Origin: Niabella sp.
Lineage (GTDB): Bacteria; Bacteroidota; Bacteroidia; Chitinophagales; Chitinophagaceae
Assembly (NCBI GenBank): GCA_027493055.1
Contig: JAPUDO010000046.1
Location: 124,001 to 188,000, forward strand
DNA length: 64,000 nt
Reading direction: 5' to 3'
Both the position numbers and the translations under genes were made by a program. Below the pieces are notes generated by a model. That model was not told the origin of the DNA, searched no databases, and saw only the letters and a list, made by a program, of their open reading frames with translations. Positions 33,615-42,304 of this stretch are shown piece after piece (within the stretch, counting starts at the first letter, position 1; every line of letters begins with the position of its first letter).

Positions 33615-34754
33615 ATGAGTATATTCAGCCTTTCCAATATAGATACAGCATTACACAAAATAAGCAATAAAGTACACAACGGACAAAGGATCAGCGATGA
33701 GGATGCTTTACATCTTTTTAAACATGCCAGCCTGGGTTTTGTGGGGGCTTTGGCCAACTATGTACGGGAGCAAAAGCATGGTGATATTACTTACTTCAAC
33801 CGGAATTTTCATATTGAGCCTACTAATGCGTGTGTGTACTCCTGCCACTTTTGCAGCTACAGCCGCGTGTATGCCCATCGTGATGAAGCCTGGGAGCTTT
33901 CATTGCAGCAAATGATGGATATCGTAAAAAAATACGATCATGAACCTGTAACCGAAGTGCATATTGTAGGCGGTGTGCATCCTAAAATGAACCTGGAATT
34001 TTTTGCAGAATTGCTGCGCAGTATTAAAGCGCACCGGCCTGATCTTCACATAAAAGGTTTTACAGCTGTAGAGCTGGATTATATGTTCCGTAAAGCAAAA
34101 AAATCCATACCTGAAGGTATGCAATACCTGAAAGAGGCCGGCCTTGAAAGCCTGCCCGGCGGCGGCGCAGAAATTTTTGCTCCTGAAATAAGAAAACAGA
34201 TCTGTGCCGATAAAGTAGATGGTAAAGGGTGGCTGTACATTCACCAGACAGCACATGAGCTGGGTATGCAAAGCAACGCCACTATGCTTTACGGACACCT
34301 GGAAAACTATAGCCATCGTATTGACCACATGAGCCAACTGCGCAACCTGCAGGATCAAACCGGGGGATTCAATACCTTCATCCCGCTGAAATTCAGAAAC
34401 GGCGACAATGATATGAGCCATGTAGCAGAATCATCACTGATAGAAGACATGAAAGTGTACGCTATTAGTCGCATTTATTTAGACAACTTTCCACATATTA
34501 AGGCATATTGGCCTATGCTTGGTCGACAAAATGCGCAACTATCCCTGTCTTTTGGCGTAAATGATATAGACGGAACGATTGATGATACTACCAAAATTTA
34601 CTCCATGGCCGGTTCTGAAGAACAAACGCCTTCCATGACTACCGAAGAGCTGGTATTACTGATACAGCAGGCCAGAAGAAGACCCGTGGAAAGAGGCACA
34701 CTGTACAATGTAATAAAAGATTATAGTAATACAGGCGTTTTGGAACCTGCTTAA
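33615..34754 (+). CDS. mqnE: Aminofutalosine synthase MqnE
   Basis: This radical SAM enzyme joins 3-[(1-carboxyvinyl)oxy]benzoate to SAM-derived adenosine in the futalosine route to menaquinone. C73-x3-C77-x2-C80 in TNACVYSCHFCSYSR binds the 4Fe-4S cluster. GLESLPGGGAEIFAPEIRKQ, GWLYIHQTAHELGMQSNATM and LYGHLENYSHRIDHM are strongly conserved in MqnE and distinguish it from MqnC. The 379-residue length is normal. No other mqn genes are in the window, which is common in Bacteroidota, where the pathway is scattered. Confidence 0.93.
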   Translation: MSIFSLSNIDTALHKISNKVHNGQRISDEDALHLFKHASLGFVGALANYVREQKHGDITYFNRNFHIEPTNACVYSCHFCSYSRVYAHRDEAWELSLQQMMDIVKKYDHEPVTEVHIVGGVHPKMNLEFFAELLRSIKAHRPDLHIKGFTAVELDYMFRKAKKSIPEGMQYLKEAGLESLPGGGAEIFAPEIRKQICADKVDGKGWLYIHQTAHELGMQSNATMLYGHLENYSHRIDHMSQLRNLQDQTGGFNTFIPLKFRNGDNDMSHVAESSLIEDMKVYAISRIYLDNFPHIKAYWPMLGRQNAQLSLSFGVNDIDGTIDDTTKIYSMAGSEEQTPSMTTEELVLLIQQARRRPVERGTLYNVIKDYSNTGVLEPA

Positions 34755-34835
34755 AAAAACCGGCGGGCTGGTGGCTGATTTGCAATTATGGCTTTTTTTA
34801 GCTATATTGCTGATATAAATTAAATCATACTATCT

Positions 34836-35264
34836 ATGACCAAAGTATCCACAATTCTTTCGAGGAAAGGACGTAATGCGATCAGTATTCAAACAGATAC
34901 TAAAGTTTATGATGCTTTAAAAATCATGTCCGATAAAAATATCGGCTCCCTAATAGTGCTTGACGGTGAAAAATATGCAGGGCTGCTTACTGAAAGGGAT
35001 TATTCAAGAAAAGTCATTCTTTTAGGCAAACATTCAGACGAAACCACTGTGGCCGAAATTATGTCAACTGATTTACCCACCGTACATCCTAATGATACTA
35101 TAGAGCGCTGTATGCAGCTGATGTCCAATAAGAACATAAGATACCTTCCTGTTTTTGAAAATGATCAGCTTTCAGGCATTATATCCATCAGCGATGTAGT
35201 TACAGAAACTATTTTGCAACAAAGAGAAACCATCAACCAACTGCAAAACTATATTCAGGGCTAG
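34836..35264 (+). CDS. CBS-domain pair protein
   Basis: The 142-residue protein is almost entirely a tandem CBS (Bateman) module: DTKVYDALKIMSDKNIGSLI (first CBS, about 22-41), LTERDYSRKVIL, then VAEIMSTDLPTVHPNDTIER and MQLMSNKNIRYLPVFENDQL (second CBS, about 73-115), ending in LSGIISISDVVTETI. Such stand-alone modules bind adenine nucleotides and regulate partner proteins; the partner is unknown. Its 3' end overlaps that of the convergent gene by four bases. Confidence 0.9.
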   Translation: MTKVSTILSRKGRNAISIQTDTKVYDALKIMSDKNIGSLIVLDGEKYAGLLTERDYSRKVILLGKHSDETTVAEIMSTDLPTVHPNDTIERCMQLMSNKNIRYLPVFENDQLSGIISISDVVTETILQQRETINQLQNYIQG

Positions 35265-36466
35265 TCTTTGGTTTGATACGGGTCAAAATCAAGTGGCAGC
35301 ATATCCCCAACCTTTTCACTCCATGACCAGTACCACTCGGATATAATAGCGTTTGCCGGCGACCAGTTACCATTTTTATCAATAATAACATGCTCAGCGT
35401 TAAGATGTATGAGCGAACGTATGGGATAAGGTTTTCTTTTTTCGTTATAATAATCAAGATAACCTTGTTCCTCCAGCTTGTTCTTATATGTAATAGCCAG
35501 GTAATCCGGCCATGCTATCACCTTATGATCTGTTCCGGTATTTACCACCAGGCTGTTGCTGTTGAGCAGGGATGAATCGTATTCATCAGTATAATCCTTC
35601 TGTGCCAATATCCTTTCATAATATGCGCTTGAATCTCCTGTAAGCCTGGGCACAGCTAACAACACCCTGTTCAACGGGATATTGCAAATTGTACGCACCC
35701 TGTCTTTCTCTGTATTTCTTAAACGCTTCATCCGCCGCACCTCAAACCCCTCCTGCTCCAGGTTGCCGTTGTAAAGGCTCCTTATAAAATGCATTATGGA
35801 TCCCTTATAAGCTTCCTGCCTTTTACGCATACTATTTTTACGGGGCACTTTTCTGCCACCTGATTCAGTAAACAATACATGGCCCGAAAAAAAGTTACTG
35901 AGCTCCTTAAAGTTGATCTCAAATTCCTGTAAATGGTAGGTAAGCTGGTAGCCCAGGGCCTGGTTCTCAATAATCAGCGGCTCTTTGGCAATCACTTCCA
36001 GTTTATGTAGCTTCTTATAAAACCTGAACCAAAGCACTTCCTTATTCTTAATAAAAGTTTCTTTGCTGTTGGCGCTCATGCCAATAAAATATTCAAGAAA
36101 GGTGCGCCCCCATTTTTCCCATGTTTCGGTCACATACCCGCCCACAACAACCGTTTCCATCACTGTAGCCTTTGGATGCATCACAAATTTTACCTGGCGG
36201 GGTAACTGATCCGTTGAAAAGCGGTATGAAGCAGTTTCATAGCTTATGACCGTAGCCACTACCTCATAATTTCCGGAAGGGATATTCCTTATCTCAAAAT
36301 AACCCTCTTTATTCGTTACGGCTCCCATGGACGTGTTGGTAAGAAAAACGCTGCAACCGGCCATGGGCACACTATCCTTTTCATCTACAACAAACCCTTT
36401 AAGGGTGGATTGGCCAGTTGCCACCTCAACCTGGAATAAAAAAAATATGACCAACAGGCGTATCAT
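35261..36466 (-). CDS. Exported carboxypeptidase-regulatory-like domain protein
   Basis: The 401-residue protein begins with a signal peptide (MIRLLVIFFLFQVEVATGQS, cleavage likely after TGQ/S). A CarboxypepD_reg-like beta-sandwich follows: LKGFVVDEKDSVPMAGCSVF, NKEGYFEIRNIPSGNYEVVA (about 22-110), ending MHPKATVMETVVVGG. This is the domain found in front of TonB-dependent receptors, but here no receptor barrel follows. The remaining 290 residues are a domain I cannot assign that is common in Bacteroidota exported proteins. It probably resides in the periplasm or outer membrane. Confidence 0.75.
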   Translation of the reverse strand: MIRLLVIFFLFQVEVATGQSTLKGFVVDEKDSVPMAGCSVFLTNTSMGAVTNKEGYFEIRNIPSGNYEVVATVISYETASYRFSTDQLPRQVKFVMHPKATVMETVVVGGYVTETWEKWGRTFLEYFIGMSANSKETFIKNKEVLWFRFYKKLHKLEVIAKEPLIIENQALGYQLTYHLQEFEINFKELSNFFSGHVLFTESGGRKVPRKNSMRKRQEAYKGSIMHFIRSLYNGNLEQEGFEVRRMKRLRNTEKDRVRTICNIPLNRVLLAVPRLTGDSSAYYERILAQKDYTDEYDSSLLNSNSLVVNTGTDHKVIAWPDYLAITYKNKLEEQGYLDYYNEKRKPYPIRSLIHLNAEHVIIDKNGNWSPANAIISEWYWSWSEKVGDMLPLDFDPYQTKD

Positions 36467-36537
36467 TCCTGCAAAGATATACGACGCAACAAAATATCTA
36501 CGATATATTCGTATTTATTTTTAGCAGAACCCATCAC

Positions 36538-37242
36538 TCAGGACGATACAGCCATTTCTCCTAATACCTTATTGATAATGGTGCTTATCTCATTAGCACG
36601 GTTATAAACCATCATGTGGGTGCCTGATTTTATTACATGGGTAGGGCTAATGGTTTTTATAGGAAAGATCCTGTCTGCATCACCATGTATATGAATGATA
36701 CCATGAGGGTACGCCTTATTTTTCCAGTTGAGTATCTTATCAAAGCTCCAGTTCACATATTCAATATCGGCAGTGCGCCGGTAAGCATTGGCAAATGCTT
36801 GCTCCTGTGGCGTAACGGCTCCCAGTCGCTTATTGGCAATTTTATATACTTTGTTGCTCTGCTGTATTTTCTTTACCGGGAAAATTTTATCTAACCGTAA
36901 ATTACCTATGCACTTTAAATGGAAAGGCAGCTCCTTCCGGCACTTAGCCCCCGAAATGATGATCACCTGTTTAGCCGGTAAAAATTTGTCAATTTCTATG
37001 GCCATCATTCCGCCAAAAGAAACACCTAAAATAACAGGGTGTTCCTCTTTTATATTTTCGGCCATCCGGCGTGCATAGTTTTCTATACTTTCTTTCTGAT
37101 AAGGTTTTATCCAGTTTAGAAACCGGAGATCCGCATCAACTTCAAGGTTCGCAAAAATTCTCTCATCCACTCCAAATCCCGGAACACAATATATTTTGTG
37201 CCGTTGTATACAATGGTTTTCTTTTCTGCTGGTTACGTTCAT
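36538..37242 (-). CDS. Alpha/beta hydrolase
   Basis: The 234-residue protein has a hydrolase fold: CVPGFGVDERIFANL at the oxyanion strand (about 19-33), nucleophile elbow GVSFGGMMAIE (about 73-83, serine at 75), acid in HGDADRIFPI (about 190-199) and histidine in KSGTHMMVYNRA (about 206-217). The triad is thus complete. The substrate is unknown. It has no signal peptide and appears to be a single gene, about 70 bp upstream of the carboxypeptidase-regulatory-like gene on the same strand. Confidence 0.8.
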   Translation of the reverse strand: MNVTSRKENHCIQRHKIYCVPGFGVDERIFANLEVDADLRFLNWIKPYQKESIENYARRMAENIKEEHPVILGVSFGGMMAIEIDKFLPAKQVIIISGAKCRKELPFHLKCIGNLRLDKIFPVKKIQQSNKVYKIANKRLGAVTPQEQAFANAYRRTADIEYVNWSFDKILNWKNKAYPHGIIHIHGDADRIFPIKTISPTHVIKSGTHMMVYNRANEISTIINKVLGEMAVSS

Positions 37243-37300
37243 TATACATTTTATTTACAGGCTGCAAAACTGTAAAATAAGAAACTAAAATGCAAAAAAA

Positions 37301-37322
37301 GTGCGAAGGTTTCCCTCCGCAC
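37301..37322 (-). terminator. Terminator of lysC
   Basis: GTGCGGAGG and CCTTCGCAC arms around GAAA, then seven T on the minus strand, 32 bp past the stop codon. Confidence 0.8.
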
Positions 37323-37353
37323 AGTAAAACATATTCCGCAATCGTTCAGGCAC

Positions 37354-38676
37354 TTAATTTAACCCAAACATACCCTTGTTCAGCTGCTGCAATAACTGTG
37401 TTTTATGCTCTGCCGCAACCAGTAAAGAGATATTATGACGGCTGCCGCCATAAGAAACCATGCGAATAGGAATGCTTCTTATAGAGCCGAACAGCTTTTT
37501 AATGATCTCTTCAGTTTCGTTAATATTATGTCCCACCACAGAAATAATAGTTTGCCCTTCATCTACCTCAACAGAACCCAGCACTTCCAGTTCCTTAATA
37601 ATTTGCTTCAGGTGCTCGGCATTGTCAATAGTAATAGAAACAGCAACTTCTGATGTTGTGATCATATCAATAGGTGTTTTATATTTTTCAAACACCTCAA
37701 ATACTTTTCTCAGAAAACCGTAAGCCAGCAGCATACGGCCGCTTTTTATTTTTATAGCGATGATATTATCTTTTGCGGCAACAGCCTTAACCCCGGCCGA
37801 TGCGGCATCCTGTGTGATTAAGGTACCTTTGGCATCCGGCGCCATGGTGTTCAGCAGCCTCACCGGTATTTTATACTGCTGTGCAGGCCAGATGGAAGCG
37901 GGGTGCAGAATTTTAGCCCCGAAATAAGCCAGCTCAGCTGCTTCATCAAAGCTCAGCTGCTCTACCGGTACGGTTTTGTTTACCACGCGGGGGTCGTTGT
38001 TGTGCATGCCATCTATGTCCGTCCAGATTTCACAAACAGAAGCATTGATTGCTGCCGCTACCAGTGAAGCCGTATAATCGCTGCCACCACGCTTCAGGTT
38101 GTCAACCTCTCCCCTTGCATTTTTACAGATGTACCCCTGGGTAACCAATATTTTTTTATCCTTATGCTGATGGATCAGCTGTGTAAGCCGGGTACGGATA
38201 GTGCCAATTTGCGGTTCTTCGTTTTCATCAATACTCATGAACTCAAGGGCCGGAAGCAGGGCATAAGAAGCACCAGCCTCTTCCAGGTAGCAGCAGAATA
38301 TTTTGGTAGAAAGCAGTTCTCCCTGGGCCAGTATATCCTTGCTCAGCGCCTCGCTGAAAGAAATTTTAAGAATAATGTTCAGAAAATCAAAATGCTCTTC
38401 TACAATAGCCTGTGCTTTTTTATAGGCGTCGTCATCTGAAAGCAACTCCCTGATAAAAATTTTGTAATGCTCATGCAAAGCATTGATATTCTGGGTAGCT
38501 GTATGCCTGTCACCATCAGCAATATTATCGCCAATCGTTACCAGGGCATTGGTAGTACCCGAAAGTGCGGAAAGCACCACCAGCGCTGGTTCAGTCTGGT
38601 TTTGCAGCAGCGCCGCAATATGTTTCATACGCTCGGGCTTGCCCACACTGGTGCCGCCAAACTTCATTACTTTCAT
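37354..38676 (-). CDS. lysC: Aspartate kinase
   Basis: The enzyme phosphorylates L-aspartate, the entry to lysine/diaminopimelate, methionine and threonine synthesis. The 440-residue monofunctional enzyme starts VMKFGGTSVGKPERMKHIA and has LKRGGSDYTASLVAAAI (about 204-220), EIWTDIDGMHNNDPRVV and SFDEAAELAYFGAKILHP. A C-terminal ACT pair (from about 305) would give feedback inhibition, probably by lysine. A TATATTTG element (about 38814-38821, minus strand) about 140 bp upstream could be its -7 box; where the -33 box is expected there is a GTCGGAAAG word-repeat. Its product feeds the mDAP that murE uses. Confidence 0.95.
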   Translation of the reverse strand: MKVMKFGGTSVGKPERMKHIAALLQNQTEPALVVLSALSGTTNALVTIGDNIADGDRHTATQNINALHEHYKIFIRELLSDDDAYKKAQAIVEEHFDFLNIILKISFSEALSKDILAQGELLSTKIFCCYLEEAGASYALLPALEFMSIDENEEPQIGTIRTRLTQLIHQHKDKKILVTQGYICKNARGEVDNLKRGGSDYTASLVAAAINASVCEIWTDIDGMHNNDPRVVNKTVPVEQLSFDEAAELAYFGAKILHPASIWPAQQYKIPVRLLNTMAPDAKGTLITQDAASAGVKAVAAKDNIIAIKIKSGRMLLAYGFLRKVFEVFEKYKTPIDMITTSEVAVSITIDNAEHLKQIIKELEVLGSVEVDEGQTIISVVGHNINETEEIIKKLFGSIRSIPIRMVSYGGSRHNISLLVAAEHKTQLLQQLNKGMFGLN

Positions 38677-38819
38677 CAGTTTCTTTTTTATATTTTAATG
38701 GTCTGATGGAACGCCCCCTATACAACCCTTTACCGTTTTGGTGAAAAAACATCCTGCATGGGCGTTTCATACCTTGATATATCTTTATTTCATCATCTAC
38801 AAAATGAATCGGGTTGCAA

Positions 38820-39172
38820 ATATAGTCGGAAAGTCCGGAAGTCGGAAAGCCCGGGGTCGGAAAGTCCGGAAGAAGTTGGAGGTCAGAAGTTGATGTCCTT
38901 ACATCGTATATCAGACATCAGACCACAGCTGTGCGAAGCGAGGACGCTTCGCAATATTATTCTGTCGCCTGTGGCGACCGTTTTGAACGGGAAGGCCTTT
39001 TCTTGCGCAGGTCTACAGCATAGCAATAAGAGGGGCTGACCTAAACATCATGCTGTTACTTATTAATTCTGATAGAAAAGTAACAGTTATACACTGGCCC
39101 GAGGCCAGCGCAAGAGAAAACTTAAGGCTGAACACATCCAGCATCCAAGATCCAGCATGCAGCATTAAACCA
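38820..39172. repeat. GTCGGAAAGTCCG / ACATC / CATCCAGC word-repeats and stem-loops in a gene-free gap
   Basis: The 496-bp gap between lysC and the dehydrogenase holds no gene. From 38823 GTCGGAAAGTCCGGAA words recur three times, then TTACATCGTATATCAGACATC words. Perfect hairpins follow: GCGAAGCG-AGGA-CGCTTCGC (38933-38952) and GTCGCC-TGT-GGCGAC (38964-38978). Near 39130-39165 there are CATCCAGCATCCAAGATCC words running up to the stop codon of the dehydrogenase gene. Confidence 0.7.
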
Positions 39173-40252
39173 TTACAATTCTATAGCAAACCTTTCACCC
39201 AATTTTTTCAAATCATCCGCTACAGCCGTCAGTAAAGGTATTCCGCCCGTTTTCCTTTCGGTTTCCATTTCCCGTTCAGGGTCACCGGGAATCAATACTT
39301 TGTTGTAACCAGGCAATGTTTTCGCATTCCTGAAGCCGGAGATCCAGTCGTCCATATCCCGTTTAAACTCATCCGCAGGCCTGAAGGCATCCACCCGCAT
39401 AGCGCCAAAAAAATGCCCGATACCTTTTCCAGGTTGTTTTTCGGGCATAGGAACATAAGCCGGAAAAGGGGGTACCCAGGGTGCATAATTAGCCCCGCTT
39501 AACAAGGCCGAAAAAATATCTACCATTGCGCCCAGCGCATAGCCTTTATGGCTGCCATGCTCACGGTCGCCGCCAAGCGGCAATAAAGCGCCTCCCTTTT
39601 TTAAAATACTCGCATCTGTTGACGGATTGCCCTCAGCATCCTGCACCCAGCCATAAGGAGCTTCTTCGTTTTTTCTTTGTAAAATTTCGAGCTTACCGTT
39701 TGCGGCAGTTGTAGTAGCCAGATCCATTACAAAAGGCGGTTGCTGTCCGGCAGGCGCGGCTACACAAATAGGATTAGTGCCTAACATTTTTGAAACAGAC
39801 AATGCAGGGGCCACTAAAGGACTGGCATTGGTCATGGAAATACCGATCATATCTTCTTTCAGCGCCATCATAGCATGTGCGGCAGCAATGCCATAATGGT
39901 TGCTGTTCTGCACGCTTACCCACCCGGTACCCACATTCCTGGCTTTATCAATAGCTACCTGCATGGCAACCGGCGCCACTACCAGGCCCAAACCGCTGTC
40001 GCCATCTATTACAGCTGTAGATGGGGTTTCATGAATAATCCTGATATCCGGTGTTGCATTTACCCTTTTTGCTTCCCACAGTCTTACATAGCCGCTCAGT
40101 CTCGCCACGCCATGCGAATCTATCCCGCGCAGGTCAGCCAGAAGCAAAACTGCTGCTGCAGACGCTGCCTGCTCTGCAGGACATCCTATCTTTTCAAAAA
40201 CATTTACTGTAAAATCGTATAATTTGCTGTAACCAAATGTTTGTGTGCTCAT
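39173..40252 (-). CDS. Malate/L-lactate dehydrogenase (Ldh2) family oxidoreductase
   Basis: The 359-residue protein belongs to the NAD(P)-dependent malate/lactate/ureidoglycolate dehydrogenase family, which has a fold different from classical MDH. ADLRGIDSHGVARLSGYVRL (about 39-58), VQNSNHYGIAAAHAMMA (about 133-149) and LGTNPICVAAPAG (about 176-188) are family hallmarks, with the SHG and NSNHYG histidines at the active site. EHGSHKGYALGAMVDIFSAL follows. The substrate is a 2-hydroxy acid but cannot be specified. It is flanked on both sides by word-repeats. Confidence 0.88.
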   Translation of the reverse strand: MSTQTFGYSKLYDFTVNVFEKIGCPAEQAASAAAVLLLADLRGIDSHGVARLSGYVRLWEAKRVNATPDIRIIHETPSTAVIDGDSGLGLVVAPVAMQVAIDKARNVGTGWVSVQNSNHYGIAAAHAMMALKEDMIGISMTNASPLVAPALSVSKMLGTNPICVAAPAGQQPPFVMDLATTTAANGKLEILQRKNEEAPYGWVQDAEGNPSTDASILKKGGALLPLGGDREHGSHKGYALGAMVDIFSALLSGANYAPWVPPFPAYVPMPEKQPGKGIGHFFGAMRVDAFRPADEFKRDMDDWISGFRNAKTLPGYNKVLIPGDPEREMETERKTGGIPLLTAVADDLKKLGERFAIEL

Positions 40253-40284
40253 ATAAACAAAGAAACAAAGAAAAAGGCAATTGT

Positions 40285-40445
40285 AGTGAAAGTCGGAAAG
40301 TCCGAGGTCCGGAAGTCGGGAAGTCCGGGGTCGGAAGACGGAAGTCTGATGTCTGATGTTGGAAATCGGTGTCTATCCTGCAATAGGTTAACCGGCGCTG
40401 GAAGCAAAAGGCTGAAAGCTAAAAGCATAATAAGTCAGGCCCTCA
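40285..40445. repeat. Word-repeat cluster upstream of the dehydrogenase
   Basis: Contains GTCGGAAAGTCCG, GGTCCGGAAGTCGG and GTCGGAAGACGG words, then GTCTGATGTCTGATGTTGG. Near 40395-40430 GCTGGAAGCAAAAGGCTGAAAGC appears, the inverted counterpart of GCTTTTTGCTTCCAGC at about 45868. Confidence 0.65.
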
Positions 40446-40453
40446 AACACAAG

Positions 40454-40483
40454 AAAGGGCTCCCTGAGATGCGGAAGCCCTTT
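40454..40483 (-). terminator. Terminator of the kinase operon
   Basis: AAAGGGCTTCC and GGGAGCCCTTT arms around an eight-base loop; T-rich on the minus strand. It lies 34 bp past the kinase stop codon. Confidence 0.65.
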
Positions 40484-40516
40484 AATCATCACCAATCACA
40501 AACAGCCTTTATATTT

Positions 40517-42304
40517 TTATGGTACCAGTATACCGCGTAAGCTTGTTTTAAAGCTCTTTCCTGAAAAAACAGTTTCCATACTTGCGCCAATCTCTGACCG
40601 GTCCAGGCGGGCAGTGCGTCCGCGGGCATTCAGCGAAACGAAAATAATGCTCATCCGCCTCGATCCCAGTCCCTTTATCTTACCATACAAAACAGTACCT
40701 TTTGGAAGAATAACTTCACCCCGCAACATGCCTGGCTCTAATAATTTAAAAGTTATCTGCTGGCCTTCGCTGGCAGTTTCCTTACTTAAATTTTCCCGTA
40801 GCGCAATAACCACCGGTATACCCCTTCCCCGCAATGCTATTGGTCCTTTGGAGGCTACGTCATCCGGATCATTCTCTTCAGCTTCATCAGGCCTGGGTGT
40901 AACCTGTGGTTTGGGTTTGGGTTTTGTGTCTGACGCGCCAGGCTTTACAGAAGCGCTGCTCCCTGTATTTTGCTGTGAAGGCTTTTCACCAGGCTTTTTA
41001 GTTGCAGCTGAACCTCCGCCGGCATTATTCCCCTGCTGTACCAATACCAACTGTTGCTCCTCCTCTTTTTTTTTGTTGAGTAAAAAATATATTGAGTCGT
41101 TATTTTTGTTGCTCAAAGAGGCGTCATCTGCAAGAGGCCCCTGCTCTTCTCCCGGCGGTGTATGATCGGATATCAATGGTGTTGAACCATCGTCATCAGG
41201 CTTTTTGTTACCTGAAGAAAATAACTGGGACAGTGTAAATACTAATACTGCCAGAACAGCCGCGCCTAAATAAAGAAATTTGTTGGTAAGAAGAGCGGTT
41301 GACACCCCTTTACTACTGCGCGCTGTTGCTGTTGCGCCTTTTACGCCTGCCAGGGTAGTAGCAGGCGCTTCTTTATATAACACTGTTGCCGGTGCAGCCT
41401 CTTTCAGCAATGCAGCTTCCGGGATCTCCTGTATTTTTGAAGTTGTGGCAGCTGCTACAGGTTGTATTAATCCCCGCGGAATATGTTTCAGACCAGGGAA
41501 AGCCTCCTGCAAAGACTTCGAAAATTCTTCCGCTGTTTTATAACGGTCTGCAGGTTTCTTCTCTAATGCCTTCAGTACAATTTCAGATAGCTGATGGGGA
41601 ATGCTGTCGTTCCAGTTATCGGGCAACGCAGGTTTTTCTTTTACAATTTCCTGCATCAGCATATAATCGCTTTTACCTGTAAACGGAAGCTTTCCGGTAA
41701 GCATTTCATACATGGTTACACCCATAGCATAAATATCCGAAGCCGCTGAAGGTTCCTGGCCTTCGATCAATTCGGGCGCCAGAAACTCTAAAGTACCTAT
41801 TACCCTGCTTACCTGTGTAAGCTTCACCTGGTCCGACATTTTTGCAATGCCGAAGTCCATGAGCTTAATGGTATTATAGGGTGTCAACATGAGGTTAGCA
41901 GGTTTAATATCCCGGTGCAATACGCCTTTACTGTGCGCATGAGCCAGGCCTTCTAACGCCTGTACCATCATAGGAACAACGGCATGGGAGGGAATGGTTT
42001 TGTTCTTTTTCGTTAACTGGTCAAGGTTTTCGCCTTCTACATATTCCATGATCATATAATAATCACTGCCATTCTGCAGGTAATTATATAATACAGCAAT
42101 ATTAGGGTGCGATAAACGCGCCAGGATTTTTGCTTCATTTTTAAACCGCTCTAAAAAAGACGGCTGGTTGGTCAATGAAGCGTTAAGGCTTTTAACAGCA
42201 ACTGCCCGCCCCAGAACCGTATCTGTAGCTTTATATACTTTTCCCATTCCGCCCTCTCCAAGTACAGACTCTATATAATAATTTTGCAATGTTGTGCCAA
42301 TCAT
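40517..42304 (-). CDS. Membrane Ser/Thr protein kinase with C-terminal beta-barrel-like domain
   Basis: This is a Hanks-type kinase of 595 residues. The catalytic domain (about 1-265) has the P-loop GEGGMGKVYKA, K38 in VAVKSL, the catalytic loop HRDIKPANLML with D132, D150-F-G and LAPELIEG. A juxtamembrane linker is followed by one helix (FLYLGAAVLAVLVFTLSQLF, about 337-356). A Lys/Pro/Ser-rich stalk (about 365-475) leads to a C-terminal domain of about 110 residues (IPVVIALRENLSKETASEGQ, LRGEVILPKGTVLYGKI, IIFVSLNARGRTARL). That domain resembles the VirB10/TrbI/conjugative-TraM C-terminal barrel and not PASTA. The start ATG overlaps the phosphatase stop (ATGA), so kinase and phosphatase are coupled. 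Confidence 0.9.
   Translation of the reverse strand: MIGTTLQNYYIESVLGEGGMGKVYKATDTVLGRAVAVKSLNASLTNQPSFLERFKNEAKILARLSHPNIAVLYNYLQNGSDYYMIMEYVEGENLDQLTKKNKTIPSHAVVPMMVQALEGLAHAHSKGVLHRDIKPANLMLTPYNTIKLMDFGIAKMSDQVKLTQVSRVIGTLEFLAPELIEGQEPSAASDIYAMGVTMYEMLTGKLPFTGKSDYMLMQEIVKEKPALPDNWNDSIPHQLSEIVLKALEKKPADRYKTAEEFSKSLQEAFPGLKHIPRGLIQPVAAATTSKIQEIPEAALLKEAAPATVLYKEAPATTLAGVKGATATARSSKGVSTALLTNKFLYLGAAVLAVLVFTLSQLFSSGNKKPDDDGSTPLISDHTPPGEEQGPLADDASLSNKNNDSIYFLLNKKKEEEQQLVLVQQGNNAGGGSAATKKPGEKPSQQNTGSSASVKPGASDTKPKPKPQVTPRPDEAEENDPDDVASKGPIALRGRGIPVVIALRENLSKETASEGQQITFKLLEPGMLRGEVILPKGTVLYGKIKGLGSRRMSIIFVSLNARGRTARLDRSEIGASMETVFSGKSFKTSLRGILVP

Noticed and set aside
38820-38930. CRISPR array from repeated GTCGGAAAGTCCG words
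   Set aside because: Words are short, imperfect and contiguous, without unique spacers of constant length.
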